Shown here one piece after another: positions 1 to 11,718 of a stretch of 64,000 bases of DNA. Source of the DNA: Lenzites betulinus (taxonomy: Eukaryota; Basidiomycota; Agaricomycetes; Polyporales; Polyporaceae). Where the stretch lies: assembly GCA_022264855.1 (NCBI GenBank), contig JABYQU010000006.1, forward strand, positions 310,001 to 374,000, read 5' to 3'. How positions within the stretch are numbered: position 1 is the stretch's first letter; every line of letters starts with the position of its first letter. The position numbers and the translations under genes were made by a program. Under the pieces are notes generated by a model. It saw nothing but the letters and a program-made list of their open reading frames with translations. It searched no databases and was not told the origin of the DNA.

Positions 1-244
1 ATCGTCTCACTCTTTGATATCAAGAAGGCGCTCGACGAAGCTGGTAACGAGATCACACCCCCTGCTACGTTCACGTCGGGCTTCACAACGTCAGCCAACA
101 TGTTCTCCATTCCATACGAGTGTCATTAATGACTTACCACCCTTGACTTACCCTCCTAATCACAGTCAGCCCGTGCCCTTCGTGTGTACGATCAATCCCC
201 GGTCCGAGCGAACGTCCACCATTATCGCCCAGATGGACCTATGA
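1..244 (+). CDS. Cytochrome P450, 3' end only
   Basis: The last two exons of a P450 whose body lies left of the window. Exon 1-89 reads in frame from base 1 (LFDIKKALDEAGNEITPPAT) and continues after an intron at 90-165 with QPVPFVCTINPRSER, ending at a TGA at 242-244. The pattern of a short acidic stretch, then a T-S-G motif, then a P-F-x-C-x-I-x-P-R-S end is the usual C-terminus of fungal microsomal P450 monooxygenases, downstream of the haem-binding cysteine loop, which is not in the window. The split codon AC|T keeps the frame across the intron. Without the intron the reading stops after 42 codons in a sequence unlike P450s. It converges on the BAR-SH3 gene. Substrate cannot be inferred. 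Confidence 0.72.
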   Translation, partial: SSHSLISRRRSTKLVTRSHPLLRSRRASQRQPTCSPFHTSVINDLPPLTYPPNHSQPVPFVCTINPRSERTSTIIAQMDL

Positions 245-749
245 CGCGCTCCACTCGAGAAAGCCAGTACTACAGTGTGTCATGTAGCGGATGGTATCAG
301 GAAGTACGTTCATTCCATTTTCCACTTATGTCGACCAGACATCGATGCTCACGACGTTCGACCTTCAAGATGCCCTACTCCGGAGGTCTGCCTGCCTCCG
401 CACCTTCACCAAAGAGACTTGAAAGGGAGCGGCAAATGTCGTAGCTACTGAGAATGACCACAAAAGAGCCAGATCCGCGACGAGTACGCATTCCGACAAA
501 GTTGTGTATTGCACTGTAACCGCAAACATTATGGATGAGGCGCGCAGCAGCCCTGGATACAAGCCTGTAAATATGTAACCAGAATGGACGGCGAATTAGT
601 AACGAGTACTTGTAAAGCAAAATGATCCACCGGCGGGAATGCATATCAGTACATCGGAAAATTAGATCCTCTGGGTAAATCCAGTCCATGCAAATCTCCC
701 TCTCCCATCCCTCTCCAATCCTTCCATTGATATCTTCCTGCATGCGAGC
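245..749. other. Convergent 3' intergenic region
   Basis: This stretch lies between two convergent stop codons. The open frames in it are short and show no recognisable motif. I see nothing beyond the expected 3' UTRs. Confidence 0.5.
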
Positions 750-3705
750 CTACGGGTGCGAGTGCGTCTGGAAGCAGTTACTGCAGTACCCCTTCGGCTT
801 GAACGGATTCTGCTTGAACTCGCTGCACCCGACCTTCATCACCTCGTCCCGCGGGCTGTCGAACGGCGAGTACGTCAGCTCCTCAGACCCCGCCGGCGCG
901 AGGATCGAGAGCGACGAGCCCGAGAGCGACGACTTCGAGCGCAGCGTGGACGGCCGGCTCGGCAGCGCGGGCGGCGTGGACGCAGGGGACGAGTTGAACG
1001 TCGAGCGGCGCGGAGGCGGTGGCGGCGGCGCTTTCTTCGCGGGCGACGCCGCGGGGGACGCGCGGTGGGGAATCATCGGGGGAACGGGCAAGGCGGTCGT
1101 GTAGCGCGCAGAGAAGGCGTCGTCGGCGCGCTGCACGGGCATGAGGCTGCCCGATTCGTCGTCCGTGTCGCTGAGGTGGCTGCTCTGAATGCTCTCCTCG
1201 TACGCCTGTTCCACCGCGCCGCTGTGCACATCACGGTCACCGAACGAATGGGGGCCGTCTTCGAGCGAGGAGAGCGAGGAGCCGGTCCGACTCCGGCTTC
1301 CGTTGGACATGCTAAGAGAGCGCGAGAGCGAGGATGGCGGGCGCTGCGGGATAGGGGGTTTCTGCTGGAGCGACGAAGACGAGGAGTTGATGACTTCAGT
1401 GTACGTTGTCGGGAAGAGTCCGCGCTTGCCGCCGAGTTCGCCCATCCACCAGCCGTCGAGGACCTCGCTGACGACCTCGATCTGGTCCCCAACCTTGAAG
1501 CTGATTTCATCTGTGGATGCTGCAGCGAAGTCGTGGAGGGCGATGACGCGTTTCCGTGGCTGAAGCCTCTCGGTGTTCTCCTTGTTGTCCTTGTCTTTCT
1601 CCGACCGCGAAGACGCCGATTTCAGCATGCGAATCGGTAGCTTCGGTGATGTGCTCGGCAAGATAGGGGACGACGCGGACCCCCTGCGCTTTGCGTTCTT
1701 GGACTTGGGCATCCCGAACTCATCAGTGTCGCTGGGGTCTGTGTCGTCTTCGTCGTGCAGCGCCGCGAACTTATCCTTGTCTTTGTCCTTCTTCCCACGC
1801 CCGGTCACAGAACTCATCGCACTCGACGCCCATCCTGCGACGCTGAGCCGGTGCGACGCCTTCGTCGGCTTGTCTTCCTTCTCCTTTTCCTTCTCTTTCT
1901 TCTCCTTCTCTTTCTCCTTGTCCTTGTCTTTCTCCTTGTCCTTGTCTTTCTCCTTCTCGCTGACCGCTGTTGCGACGCTGTCCGATCGCTTGCGAGAAGC
2001 ACGGGACTGCGGCCGGGAAGGAGGCTTGCTGCCCGCCTCAGACTTCCGGCGTGAGTGCGACTTCTTGAGCGAAACTGTTGCATCTTCATCGCTGGTGTCG
2101 GCGGAGTCATGGCTGTTGGTCTTCTTCAAAGACTTCGTGGACCGTATGGAGCCTGCGCGAGAAGCAGGCGAGGGTCGGGGCGGCGGCCGGGCTTTGGGTG
2201 CGCCAAGTTTCTTCATCGTCTCCCTACATCGCATCGTGTCAGCTACGTCTCGAGCGGATGAAGCATAGTGCGGACGTACTCATCAATCCAGCCACTTCTA
2301 ACCTGCTGCAGTTCATGGAGGTAGGACTGCACGAACGAAATTTCAAGGTCCAGAAAGCTGGTAAGTTCGCGGAGCTGGACGACTTCGTTCTCCTGGATAG
2401 CGAACATGCGTGCGCGTACGTCTTCAAGGGTTTCTTCGCTAGATGACCTTCAGAAATGACGCGAAGACATGAAGTGTGAACAGACGTACTATCGAGACTT
2501 GCAGCTCTCGTACTCCTCTTCAGCTTCCTCGCGGTCCTTCTCCTGGACCTTCTTCGCGTGCTTCAGCTTATCAAGCTTCACACCGGCGGCATCGTAGCTC
2601 AATCTTCGGTGGGTATGTAAGTTTTGTCTTCCCATAGGAAAATAATTGAGCGTACCGCCTGCTCTCAAGCTTTTTCCTCTGTGCCTGGTACTCCTTGATC
2701 TCGTCCTCACTTTGCCGAACAGTGGTAAGATACGACTCTTCGAACGTCAGTGCATAGCTCTCCTGGAGCGCCGCAATGTTGCAGTGTGCACGGCCGAAGC
2801 TCACGAGCGACTGCCCGTATGCGGAGTCCTCCCCAAACTCTTCACCGTGCTTAATCATGACCACGCCGAGCGCGTCCACCGCAAGGAGTTTGTCTGCATT
2901 CTCGATGGCCTCAGACAATTTCTTCTTCAAGAGGTAATGACGGTAGTCGTCTGAAGCAAGGTCGAGTCTGGGACATAAAGCGTCAGCGCTCGATGAATAC
3001 AATCCACGACAGCGTCCGGCAGGCTCGGACCGAATCTGATGAACGAAGCTCATGTTCTGTATTCGAGACGTCAAACGGCCAAACAAAAGAGAAACGCTTA
3101 ACGCGTTTGCATGCGGGGTCACACCGTCGGCAAAACGCGTACAAGCTGCCACGACGAGCAAAATGTCTGCCTCCAACGGCACTGATCACCAAAGCAGCGT
3201 GTATGAACAGTGGACATAGGCTCATGAACCGGCCTCACGCACGGAAGGGTGAAACACTCGCTCCTCCCGCAAGGAGGCTGGAATACATTGTGGTATTCCT
3301 TGTCCGATTATCTCGGGTATGGTTTCGGGACAGAGTGTGTATGGGTGAGCGCGGCATTGCGCACATGCACCGTGGACTACTGCGTTGCGAAAAACTTGCA
3401 GGGGCACGACGAATGCGACGTGTTATTGCATCTAGTTCCAGCATTGAACACTCACTTCCAGAGGCCCTGCCTTCTGAGCTCGATGTCATGCTCCAACTCG
3501 CGGAACTCGTCCGACTGGATAGTCTTGTCCCTCGTCGCTATGACCTCTCCCACGAGCTATACGCAAGGTCACCGAGAACCCTCCGAAGACGAACGTGGCA
3601 TCACACACCTGTCGCAGCTTCCCAAGCTGGCGCCGTTTGTGAGCGTTCAGCACATTAAGATGCTGGCGGTTCCCGTAGAAAGGCGCTCACCTGCTTGCTG
3701 GCCAT
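750..3705 (-). CDS. BAR-SH3 domain protein (membrane-curvature/actin adaptor)
   Basis: Seven exons: 3705-3691, 3626-3609, 3556-3456, 2967-2656, 2603-2490, 2438-2280 and 2223-750. They sum to 2,193 nt (730 codons plus stop) with every junction in frame. The N-terminus MASKQLGKLRQ leads into a BAR domain (about residues 5-240) with EFRELEHDIELRRQGLW, KLDLASDDYRHYLLKKK and IQENEVVQLRELTSFLDLEI, as in fungal endocytic BAR-SH3 proteins that bind curved membrane and cortical actin regulators. A Ser/Arg-rich linker, a highly charged K/E/D run (plus-strand 1885-1965), an SH3 domain (ALHDFAAASTDEISF ... GWWMGELGGKRGLFP) and a proline-rich tail follow. The last residues hold a Cys motif (GCSEFKQNPFKPKGYCSNC). 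Two tiny first exons make the start easy to miss. Intron 3 (3455-2968) is 488 nt, far longer than the others. Confidence 0.88.
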
Positions 3706-4556
3706 TCTATTCAAGAATGATGTCTACCGGAAGTGAGGTGTCGGACCTTTCAAGAGCTCGATCTCGTGAAGACCAAGGGTGAGGTGTATGTGTATGAAAG
3801 TGGCAACGGTCGTCGTGGCGGAGAACAAGCCCGGCTTGAGCGTGAATATTCGAGTTCTTGGCTTTAGCGAGGCACGATCACATAGATCGGATCGGGAAGC
3901 CTTTGACGTCCAAATCCGGACAGAAACGCGTCTTCTGATTGGCCAACCAGAGAATTCAAGAGATCGTTCGACGATTCATAGCGCCCGAGATGCCCGGGAC
4001 CTGGACTTTAATCTGGGCTGCATTATGCTGGACGCTGCTGCCAGGGCGTCGTTTGCGTCAAGTTTAACCTGGCTTACAGCTGCTTAAAACGATCCTTACA
4101 GCTACTTAAAAGAATAGACCCCTGCGGAAAAGCTATGTACGCGGAGCGGCAATAGAGGCACATATAGCTTTCTTCCCAATCTGGTAGCACCTGTCGTCGC
4201 GTATCGTCGTAGATCGTTGTTGCCCAAATATTAACGCCCGCGTTGCAGCACAAAACACTTCAAGCTCCGCCCAGATGGCTCCGTGTAAGTCTTTTTCGGG
4301 GAAGGGTCTATCGTTCTGAAAGCAGCTGTAACGTGTCGTTGGTCTCGGTGGCGTGCGCGCCTTGATAAGTTCTACACTAGAGTATCAACACATCAACGCG
4401 GCTCAACGTATACAAAACGTTAGGGCAGGTCTCCTAGACTCACGTTGCGCGGTAGACAAATCACAATCGTGTCTCCCGCATTTGCATGGTTCGGTGCATT
4501 CACTGCCACCCCCACCCCCTCCTCAAGCTCAAGCTTCACAGAGCTTCACTCCCGGA
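3706..4556. other. Divergent intergenic region
   Basis: This region lies between the divergent starts of the BAR-SH3 gene and the first BTB gene and must hold both promoters. It has pyrimidine-rich stretches ahead of 4557 but no clear TATA box. I see no conserved protein in its open frames. Confidence 0.45.
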
Positions 4557-5750
4557 ATGCCTCCACGGATGAGTAGAAAACGTGCTCGGATGAGCTCGAG
4601 CGACTGTAACGACAACGAAGGCACCGCACGCACTTCAAGCTCTCAGCCTATCCCGGAGGTTGCGAACACACGGGACGAGGAGTTTTGGTATAGCGACGGA
4701 AACATCATACTTGTCGCCCGCAACGTCGAATTCCGCGTCTACCGAGGCCTCCTCTCCGACCACTCCCCCGTGTTCAAAGATATGTTCTCGTTGCCTCAGC
4801 CGGACGACGCGTCCTCGTCTGCACTGGATGCCTCCGCTGCAGGTCCTGATCTATGCCCCGTGGTTCATCTATTCGACTCTCCCGAAGATCTGAGACACAT
4901 TCTACGCGTCTACATGCCCAGAACCGATACCAGGTGCCGTCGACGCGTTGCTCGATGATTCACACAACTAACGCTACTTGAGTCTTGTAGTCCGTTCCTC
5001 TCGGAACACCCCTCGTTCTACATGATCTCCGCTGCAGCCCGGCTAGGGCACAAGTACCAAATGCACAAGTTGATCGAACACGCCGCTGACTATCTCAAAA
5101 CACACTACACAGACGACTTCGACGTTTGGCGAGAGCAAGCAGACTACCACCCCGAAGGATTCGAGGATGTACACGCCATCGGCGTCGTCAATCTCGCTCG
5201 CCTAATTGGAGAACCGACCTTGTTGCCCACGGCGCTTCTCATTTGCTGCGGCCTGGAGTCGCATGAGATCGTCAACGGTTTCGAACGGGAGGACGGCTCC
5301 CGGGAGCAACTCACGATGGAGGACATCGGCCGGTGCTTCGCTGCATACTCTAGGCTCACGCGGGAGTCGGTACGGATCGCTCTAGCAGGCTTGAGTACAC
5401 TCGCTGTCTCGCCACAGTGCAGGACCACACCCGAGTGTAGCAGGGTGTTCAGGCACATGCTGAAGTCACTCGACGAGCGCGTTGGGTGTATCGTGCGGCA
5501 CGACGTATTCTACACCGATCCCACGTTGTTCACGGACGGTACCAGGTTGTGCAAGCACTGTTGGGATCTGGCGCTGGCCCGCGATCAGTACGAAAGACGA
5601 AAGGCATGGTACAAACTGCCGCAGTTCCTAGGCATCGAAGCAGAGTTTCTTCCGGAAGGGGATGACGATGTAGCAGGGGGTGGGGTGCGTGCTGCGTGGC
5701 CAACAGGAGGTACGCGCAACTTGATGCACTGTGGACCTTGCAGCGGATAG
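4557..5750 (+). CDS. BTB/POZ domain protein 1
   Basis: Two exons, 4557-4933 and 4991-5750, joined in frame through a 57-nt intron (378 residues). A short basic, Ser-rich N-terminus (MPPRMSRKRARMSSS) precedes a BTB/POZ fold: FWYSDGNIILVARNVEFRVYRG, then LLSDHSPVFKDMFSLPQP, then a helical part with VVHLFDSPEDLRHILRVYMP. The second half contains AARLGHKYQMHKLIEHA and conserved Cys/His positions (SPQCRTTPECSRVF, LCKHCWDLA), as in the large BTB families of agaricomycetes. These usually act as protein-interaction adaptors or transcription-linked regulators; the partner is unknown. An upstream in-frame ATG at 4353 exists, but the 68-residue extension is low-complexity, so 4557 (or 4569) is preferred. 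It is a paralog of the gene at 11719-12845, with the intron at the same place. Confidence 0.82.
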
Positions 5751-6390
5751 TGGCACTCACTAAATTTTTGTTACGCAGAAGTCGCTGCAGTATAAGCGTT
5801 GATCGCCTCAGGAACCACTTCAAAGCGTCGCATTTGAACTGTTTATTGTTATGCTCTATCTGGCCATATTCTCATGCAGATTACTATCCCCCCTCAATCT
5901 CGTGTCTGTTTATTTGCCTTAGAATGCGGGACCGACCTGTCGACAACCATCGCCACACTGTTCTAGAAGTTGCCTTCATGCCTACCTGACTACGTCCCCA
6001 ACCACCTGGAACGTTGTTTAATGGACCCGCGATGGCCTATCTTCATGGGCAAGAGTCATCGTGTTATCCTCGCAATACCTCATCTACGGTAACGTTGACA
6101 CATCCCTGTTACGAGCCTATCAGCCTATTACCGATGCCGTGCTGAGCGGCAGACGCTTCAGATGGTGTTCGGCCCCCAAACGAATTTGCCCACACCGTCG
6201 TCTTTAGTGGGTCGGCAAGCCAATCCGTGGGATCCCAGTGTACTTGCAGCACGATGTCATATATCACGCGGGTAACGGCTAGCGAGACGCTGCGCTCCTC
6301 TAACGGCGCCTTGTATATAACTCCGTCGCGGTCCTGTCAGACCCCCTCAGCCTCCCTCGCTGCCTTGACGTTCCTTGGATCCCATTCGAC
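5751..6390. other. Intergenic region
   Basis: No conserved open frame was found between the BTB gene and the TIR element that starts at 6391. Confidence 0.4.
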
Positions 6391-7761
6391 TACACAGCGA
6401 AAAATGAATCCTGACGATTCTTTGAACGGAGACTCTTGGGAAAATCTTGGAACGTGATGCTTTGAAAAATCTTGGATATTCTTGGTGTTTTCCTTGAAGT
6501 AGCCAATCTTGGGAGAATCCTGGAGGTGCAGCGCTGATGGCAAGGGCGGGGGACGCCGGGCATACCAAATCTAGGAGTGTCCCATCAAAGGCATCATCAA
6601 CGTGATGCAAGCTGTCCGGATGCGGCAGAGTTCCCAGGATACGTGCGTGAGTAAGCAGTTCTCACGGTTGAATTTTCCCTTGCGCGACGCCAGCCAGCGC
6701 GAGTGCTCGCCTTTCCTTGTCTCCCTTCTCCAGGTCTCTTGAGCTTGTCTCCCTTCTCCAGGTCTCTTGAGTCTTGGGAGCTCAAAACTTTGAGCTCTCC
6801 TGCAGCAGACACCATCAAGAGCTTGCTGGCGCTGCCCTAGGTGCTTCACCTTCCTCTGGCTGGGCATGCCTCTGTTCGCTCTCATGACCCGCCCGTTGCG
6901 CTGGCGATCTGCCAGCTCTCTACCAGGTGCCCAGAGTAAGTCGATCCTCCGTCGTCATACAACCATTCGCTCTGTTTGAGGTCCCACAATCTCCCCGCAA
7001 GCACAACGCAAGGTGGGTGCCGTCAACCTCGTGGCATCGTGTGCCACGTCGCAGCGATGAGGGCGTACTTTCTGAGGGCAAGTGGCCTTTGTGTAAGACG
7101 GCATGCTTCCTGGTATGTCCAGCACACCCCGTATAGCTTGCCTCTTGCTAATCTTTCTATCCACAGACCATGAACGATTCTCCTCATGTGGAGGGAACGA
7201 TTAAGGTAAGTCCCCTGTGCTATTATCTCTGAGATCCATCTATGGCAGCACGACGATAGGCAGACCACGGTGTGGACAGACCTGGAGAGGCAAGACCACC
7301 GCCGTCGTGCACAGTAAGTACAGGATACTCATCGCTACTCGAGTCGCTACTAGGACGGCAGCAGCCAGCGTGACGGCGACCACCGACGATGACCACCATT
7401 GCAGTGGTATCATAAAGTATCATAATCGCTGATAGTGTTATGATACATGTACACTCAATGTATGGCTTTGTAGCAGTACGAGTAGTAGGTATGCATAGTA
7501 GTAGATGAATATATTTTGTCCCCATTCTAGCGGTATCGGGTGTGCTCGGGGCAAATCGGAAGGGATCAGATACAATAAACTATCGAACAAGCGCTGATGA
7601 TCTCTCGGATCTTGCGCCATCATTCTTGGAAATACCTCAGGAATATCCACTCTTGAGAGATTCCCGGAGGTCTCCGATGGCGAATTTCTTGAGACGAAGT
7701 CAGGATAATCTTGAGAGGAGAAAATCCAAAGAATTTTCCAGGAGTCAACTTTCGCCGTGTA
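6391..7761. mobile_element. TIR DNA transposon, non-autonomous, copy 1 (about 1.37 kb)
   Basis: One end reads TACACAGCGAAAAATGAATC and the other, on the opposite strand, TACACGGCGAAAGTTGACTC, giving imperfect terminal inverted repeats (TACACRGCGAAA). Subterminal zones are rich in short TCTTGG-type words. Essentially the same sequence occurs inverted at 37860-39631. No transposase-like frame is visible in either copy, so both look non-autonomous. This copy has a local duplication of about 28 bp (TCTCCCTTCTCCAGGTCTCT repeated near 6720-6770) that the other lacks, and it preserves the empty SINE site (6542-6555). I could not find an exact target duplication. Superfamily unknown. Confidence 0.75.
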
Positions 7762-7826
7762 GATTCTGTCTTTTCTGCGCATTCCGGCCGACGCGTGGAA
7801 CGCTGATCTCCGCTGCAACAGTCAAA

Positions 7827-9185
7827 ATGGCGTTCACCGCGCTTAACAAGGTACTTACGTGCCGCCAAGAGTACGTTCTCGCATATCTGCAAGCACTGAC
7901 GCTTCTCTCCACCAGGGCCTTCTCACCTCGTATCTCGTCTTCTTCTTCTTGGACTGCCTGTTCTTCGGTGTCTTCTTTGTCGCCTATGCTATCACGATTT
8001 GGCTGCTCATTTTCAATGACCGGCGGAGGCACGGGCAGACCCTGGCTAGGGACAGGGCCCAGGCCGCGTTGCTCTCAGTAATGCTCCTCTTGGCTTTTAC
8101 GGTGCGTATTCTCCTTATTCAGCTTGCTCTGACGAGGGACTGATCATGCTCAAATAGTATATGGTGCTGGACGTCGTTGCGAACGTGCACGCGTTTGAGA
8201 CCAACGGTGGTGACCTCTCCGCCGCGGAACAAGCGTTCTCTATCACGAACCCGAAGTCGCTCTGGGGTCCGAAACTCGGGGTACTCGTAACACAGACGCT
8301 CCTGGCAGACGGGTATCTGGTGCGTACGCCGCTCTACGCCGCTGCGGGCCCGTTTCGTCTCACGCTGACAACTCGCTTCGTGCCCAGATCTATCGACTGT
8401 ATATTGTTTGGGGTCGGTCCCTGGCAGTCATCGTTGCGCCCACATTTTTCCTCGTGTGTGACGCCGGTATGTGCACGAGATCCTGCACGTTTGGACCCCA
8501 GCAGTTTGACATGGTCCTTCTCCCAGCCTTTGGATTTGCTATGGTGCACTATCAAATCCATCCAGAAGAGAATCACCCGCCCGGGGCCCCGGCCTCGCTC
8601 TCGAGCATTATGACGACTGCGTTCCTTGCCTCCTCCCTAACGACAAATGTCATCTCTACCGGTAAGTGGGCCCGCTTCTAAATTACACTAGCTATTCTGA
8701 GTAATTTGGAATCGGTTAACATGACAGGTCTGATCGCTGCCCGTATTATCCGCTCCAGCAACCGTGTCCGCGACATCCGCGTAACAACAACTAGTTGGGG
8801 CTCGTCCCAAGCCTCACGTCTGGTGGACATCATCGTCCAGTCTGCCGCAGTCTATGCGTGCGCGCTGGTCGTGGTGCTCATCGCTATGTATACCGCCGTA
8901 GACGAGCCGCTAGTCGTTCTAGGCATCCTGCCCTCGATCGCTGTACGGTCTCTCCTCATAACTGCGTGCGGATTTTCTCATGCTAACGATGGTTCCGTGG
9001 TCTAGGGGGCTGTGTTCTCGATCGTCATCATCCGCTCACGCCTGTCCAATGCGGCGTCAGACTCGCACCAGGCCACGGTTGCAGACCTACGAACACACCC
9101 ACGCATGGCTCCTCCGCGTAGGAAGGTGTCGAATTTGTCCATCGCGGTTTCGCATGAGGTTATCTCTCATGAGGACACGAAGTAG
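7827..9185 (+). CDS. Seven-helix integral membrane protein of unknown function
   Basis: Spliced gene starting MAFTALNK at 7827, then an intron at 7851, then GLLTSYLVFFFLDCLFFGVF. Further exons give hydrophobic helices around AALLSVMLLLAFT, LGVLVTQTLLADGYL, IYRLYIVWGRSLAVIVAPTF, MTTAFLASSLTTNVISTGLI, VDIIVQSAAVYACALVVVLI and VLGILPSIAV, and a cytoplasmic C-terminus ending SHEVISHEDTK at 9183-9185. The IYRLYIVW motif, the S/T-N helix followed by an ARIIR loop, and the late PSIAV helix match a very common agaricomycete family of seven-helix proteins that has no assigned role. It is not a recognisable opsin or pheromone receptor. Six or seven introns of ordinary length are inferred. Exon borders around 8468-8546 are the least certain. 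Confidence 0.7.
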
Positions 9186-9664
9186 GACGACGCCTCTCAC
9201 CCAGGGTGTCGTGAGTTCTCCCGGTACACAACCCTTTCGCGAATTTATTCACTGTGCCGGTGTGGAAGTCTGGGAGGGGCCCTTTCTTGAGCAGGACAAA
9301 CTCCACTGCAAAGGTTATCCAACGGTACTTGCCCCGCCTAGCACATAGCACATGTTTGCCTAGTTCATGACTCTATAATCATAAGCACCCGTTGCTTTTA
9401 ACATGCACGAAACCAGAAAATAGACACCCTCGGTAGATGTTTTGATGGCATCCCTTACAGACCTCGGCAGAATCAAAGGACAGGTCATCAGCGTTGACGC
9501 TACGTCCCGGTGCCCCCTTCTATTATCAAGAATTAGCTCATGGGCTGAGAATTCAAAGCGACGGCAGAATGGTACGAATACAACAGCACAATTGATTACC
9601 ATAGCATACATATAGTCCACGCGCTCACGCAAACGGAACGCAGGCAGGTTGCATTAGCCCGTCT
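9186..9664. other. Convergent intergenic region
   Basis: Lies between convergent stop codons. No gene, repeat or structured element recognised. Confidence 0.45.
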
Positions 9665-11294
9665 TCACATGCCCGACTTCGCGGCCAGCCGCATGCCCTC
9701 CTGTATCGCGACCGCCTCCTCGACCCATGGCAGCCGGAAGAACTCGGTGCGTTTCAGGTCCTCCTGGCGCACAGTCGCGCCCTCGCTCGCGCCGCTCGCC
9801 AGCACGCTTTCGAGGTCACGCGACTGTGACGCGAGCCATGTCTGGATGAACTCCCGCGGGTCGTCCGCGAACGCGCGCAGGAACGTGCGCTTCATGTGCG
9901 CATTGTTCAGCGACTGGATGTGCAGCGCGATCTGTGCGAGAGCAGTTAGAGGCGAGGTACGAGAGTCAACTGGGGGGGCGCTCACTTCTTCGTCCAGCTT
10001 TGTCAGGTCTCGCGCCGAGTCTTGGGCCATGCTTACGACGACGTGCTGCATGCGGCCCTTGAGGTTGGAGTCATCGACCTTCACCTCGATGTCCCACGCG
10101 CTTGGCTTCTCGGGGGGCGGCACCGATGGGTTGAGGGTGTAGTGCAAGACGATAGGATCGGGGGGCATAAGGAAGCGATTGACGAGCTCAGGTAGATGCT
10201 GAATGTATGCTGTGTCGGCATTGAATATCTGGCAAAGGCAGTGAATACGGGCGAACACGTCGCGCTACCAGAATATGAGTTACCGGGCGAAGGCGGGCGT
10301 CTGCACGGACAATGCGACGATCGACCTTGTCTTGCAGGTTTTGAGTCTTGATATAATTCCAGAGTGCCTGGATTACACCCGTTCGTGATTCCTCTTTGAT
10401 TCCCAAGATATTCCCTGAACAGCAGCGGCTAAACTCAGTCCTGTCGTACGGGGAGTGAGGGGTAAAAGGCGAACCAAGGTCAGGGTTCACTTTGTACTGC
10501 TCTGGCTGCTGCTCGAGGTGCATTACGAGGCGAATCTTCGTTGGCGTGTCACCCTTCCGTCGGATGGTGAATCCATCCATTGCTGCCTGGTTTGGTGACC
10601 GTATCCACTTCCCGGGAATGAGGGTTAACCAAACGTCAACTACCAAGAGAGCATTTCGTACGAACCTCCACGATATTACCGTCGGGGTACAACGTCGTAT
10701 CACGGTCAAGCTCAACAATCATGTGCTTGATGAGGGTCGAGAACTTGCGTGGTGGGACGCGATCTTTCGCCCGTTGGTTCGGAATCTTGACAACGGCTTT
10801 GTCAAAGGCGCACATGCAGAAGTGCGCAACATACCTCGAGAACTCGCCCGTCAATCTTGAGTTGCCACGCAGGAATGTTCTCCCCCGTCTCGAGGTTCGG
10901 CTTGGCCGCGTCTCCCTCCAGGCCTTCACGCTGCCACGGCTGGCCTGAAACCGTGTGGCTCAAGAATATGCGCAGTGTCCGCGTTGCCTGCCTCACAGTT
11001 GGTTCCCCATCAGCATGTTGCACGGCACGAAACGCATCTCACAGGAATGATGCGCTGCAGCGCGTCGTGCACCTCGACGCGTTTGCGCGTCATCGTCCAG
11101 TCAAGCTTGCGCTCCATTTGAAGCAGGTCGCGGTACATTGCCGAGTCCTCTGCGAACTCGGGGGACTGCAGCAGCGCATTGGGTAAATTCTTGTCCGTGA
11201 TCTTGCGCTTCCTGGCGTCCGGGTCCTGGCTAAGAGTGTGCGAAGCGTAGGATGAGGACGGCGCGTACTTAGCGGCAGGCTTTTGCCCCTCCAT
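9665..11294 (-). CDS. SNF12: SWI/SNF (or RSC) chromatin-remodelling subunit of the Snf12/Rsc6/BAF60 family
   Basis: Seven exons: 11294-11043, 10987-10835, 10785-10666, 10607-10475, 10414-10284, 10228-9986 and 9931-9665, in frame throughout (432 residues). The order of motifs is that of SMARCD/BAF60 proteins: a coiled N-terminal part (YRDLLQMERKLDWTMTRKR), TRTLRIFLSHT, WQLKIDGRVLE, a VELDRD strand, then the SWIB/MDM2-like domain (NPDLGNILGIKEESRTGV, IQALWNYIKTQNLQD), then ELVNRFLMPPDPIVLHYTLN and a helical end with DDPREFIQTWLASQSRDLE. The product is a nuclear accessory subunit of ATP-dependent nucleosome remodellers. Which complex it serves (SWI/SNF or RSC) cannot be told from the sequence. 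An alternative ATG five codons upstream (11309) is possible. Confidence 0.9.
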
Positions 11295-11718
11295 GATGGC
11301 AATAAACAAAGGCTTGAGCGGCGGTTACGGGAGTTTTGTTCGGGCTGAGACGCTGGAACGAGGACAGAGGCAAGCGCGCTTTTAACGCCCACGCGCTGCA
11401 TCACGCACCGGTATGGCCACGTGATGCATACAAGCGCCTCTGAAGCAGATCTGAACCAAGTTCAAGAAGTGCTTCATTCGTAAGTAAGTACTCTTGTCGA
11501 GCCTGGATGCATTAGTACGTCGACGATAAGAGGATCATCAACTTCATATGTTACCTGGGGAAATGTCCTCAGTAATATCACGCCTACTGAGTAGTAGACT
11601 GTAGAGCTCGTGCGGTACAACTAGCAAAGCACAACGGAGTTATAGTAGGACGTTCAATAGCAGCAGTACGTACTCGATATAGCTAATATATAATATACCG
11701 CTTGGTGCTGGATTAGTG
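11295..11718. other. Intergenic region
   Basis: Holds the SNF12 promoter and the 3' flank of the BTB2 gene. AT-rich near 11680. Nothing else recognised. Confidence 0.4.

Noticed and set aside
688..1640. Two long plus-strand frames (138 and 294 codons)
   Set aside because: Antisense to the SH3 exon; composition is that of high-GC complement frames and there is no domain.
1573..2268. 231-codon plus-strand frame, Ser/Phe-rich
   Set aside because: It is the antisense shadow of the K/E/D- and Ser-rich part of the BAR-SH3 exon 7.
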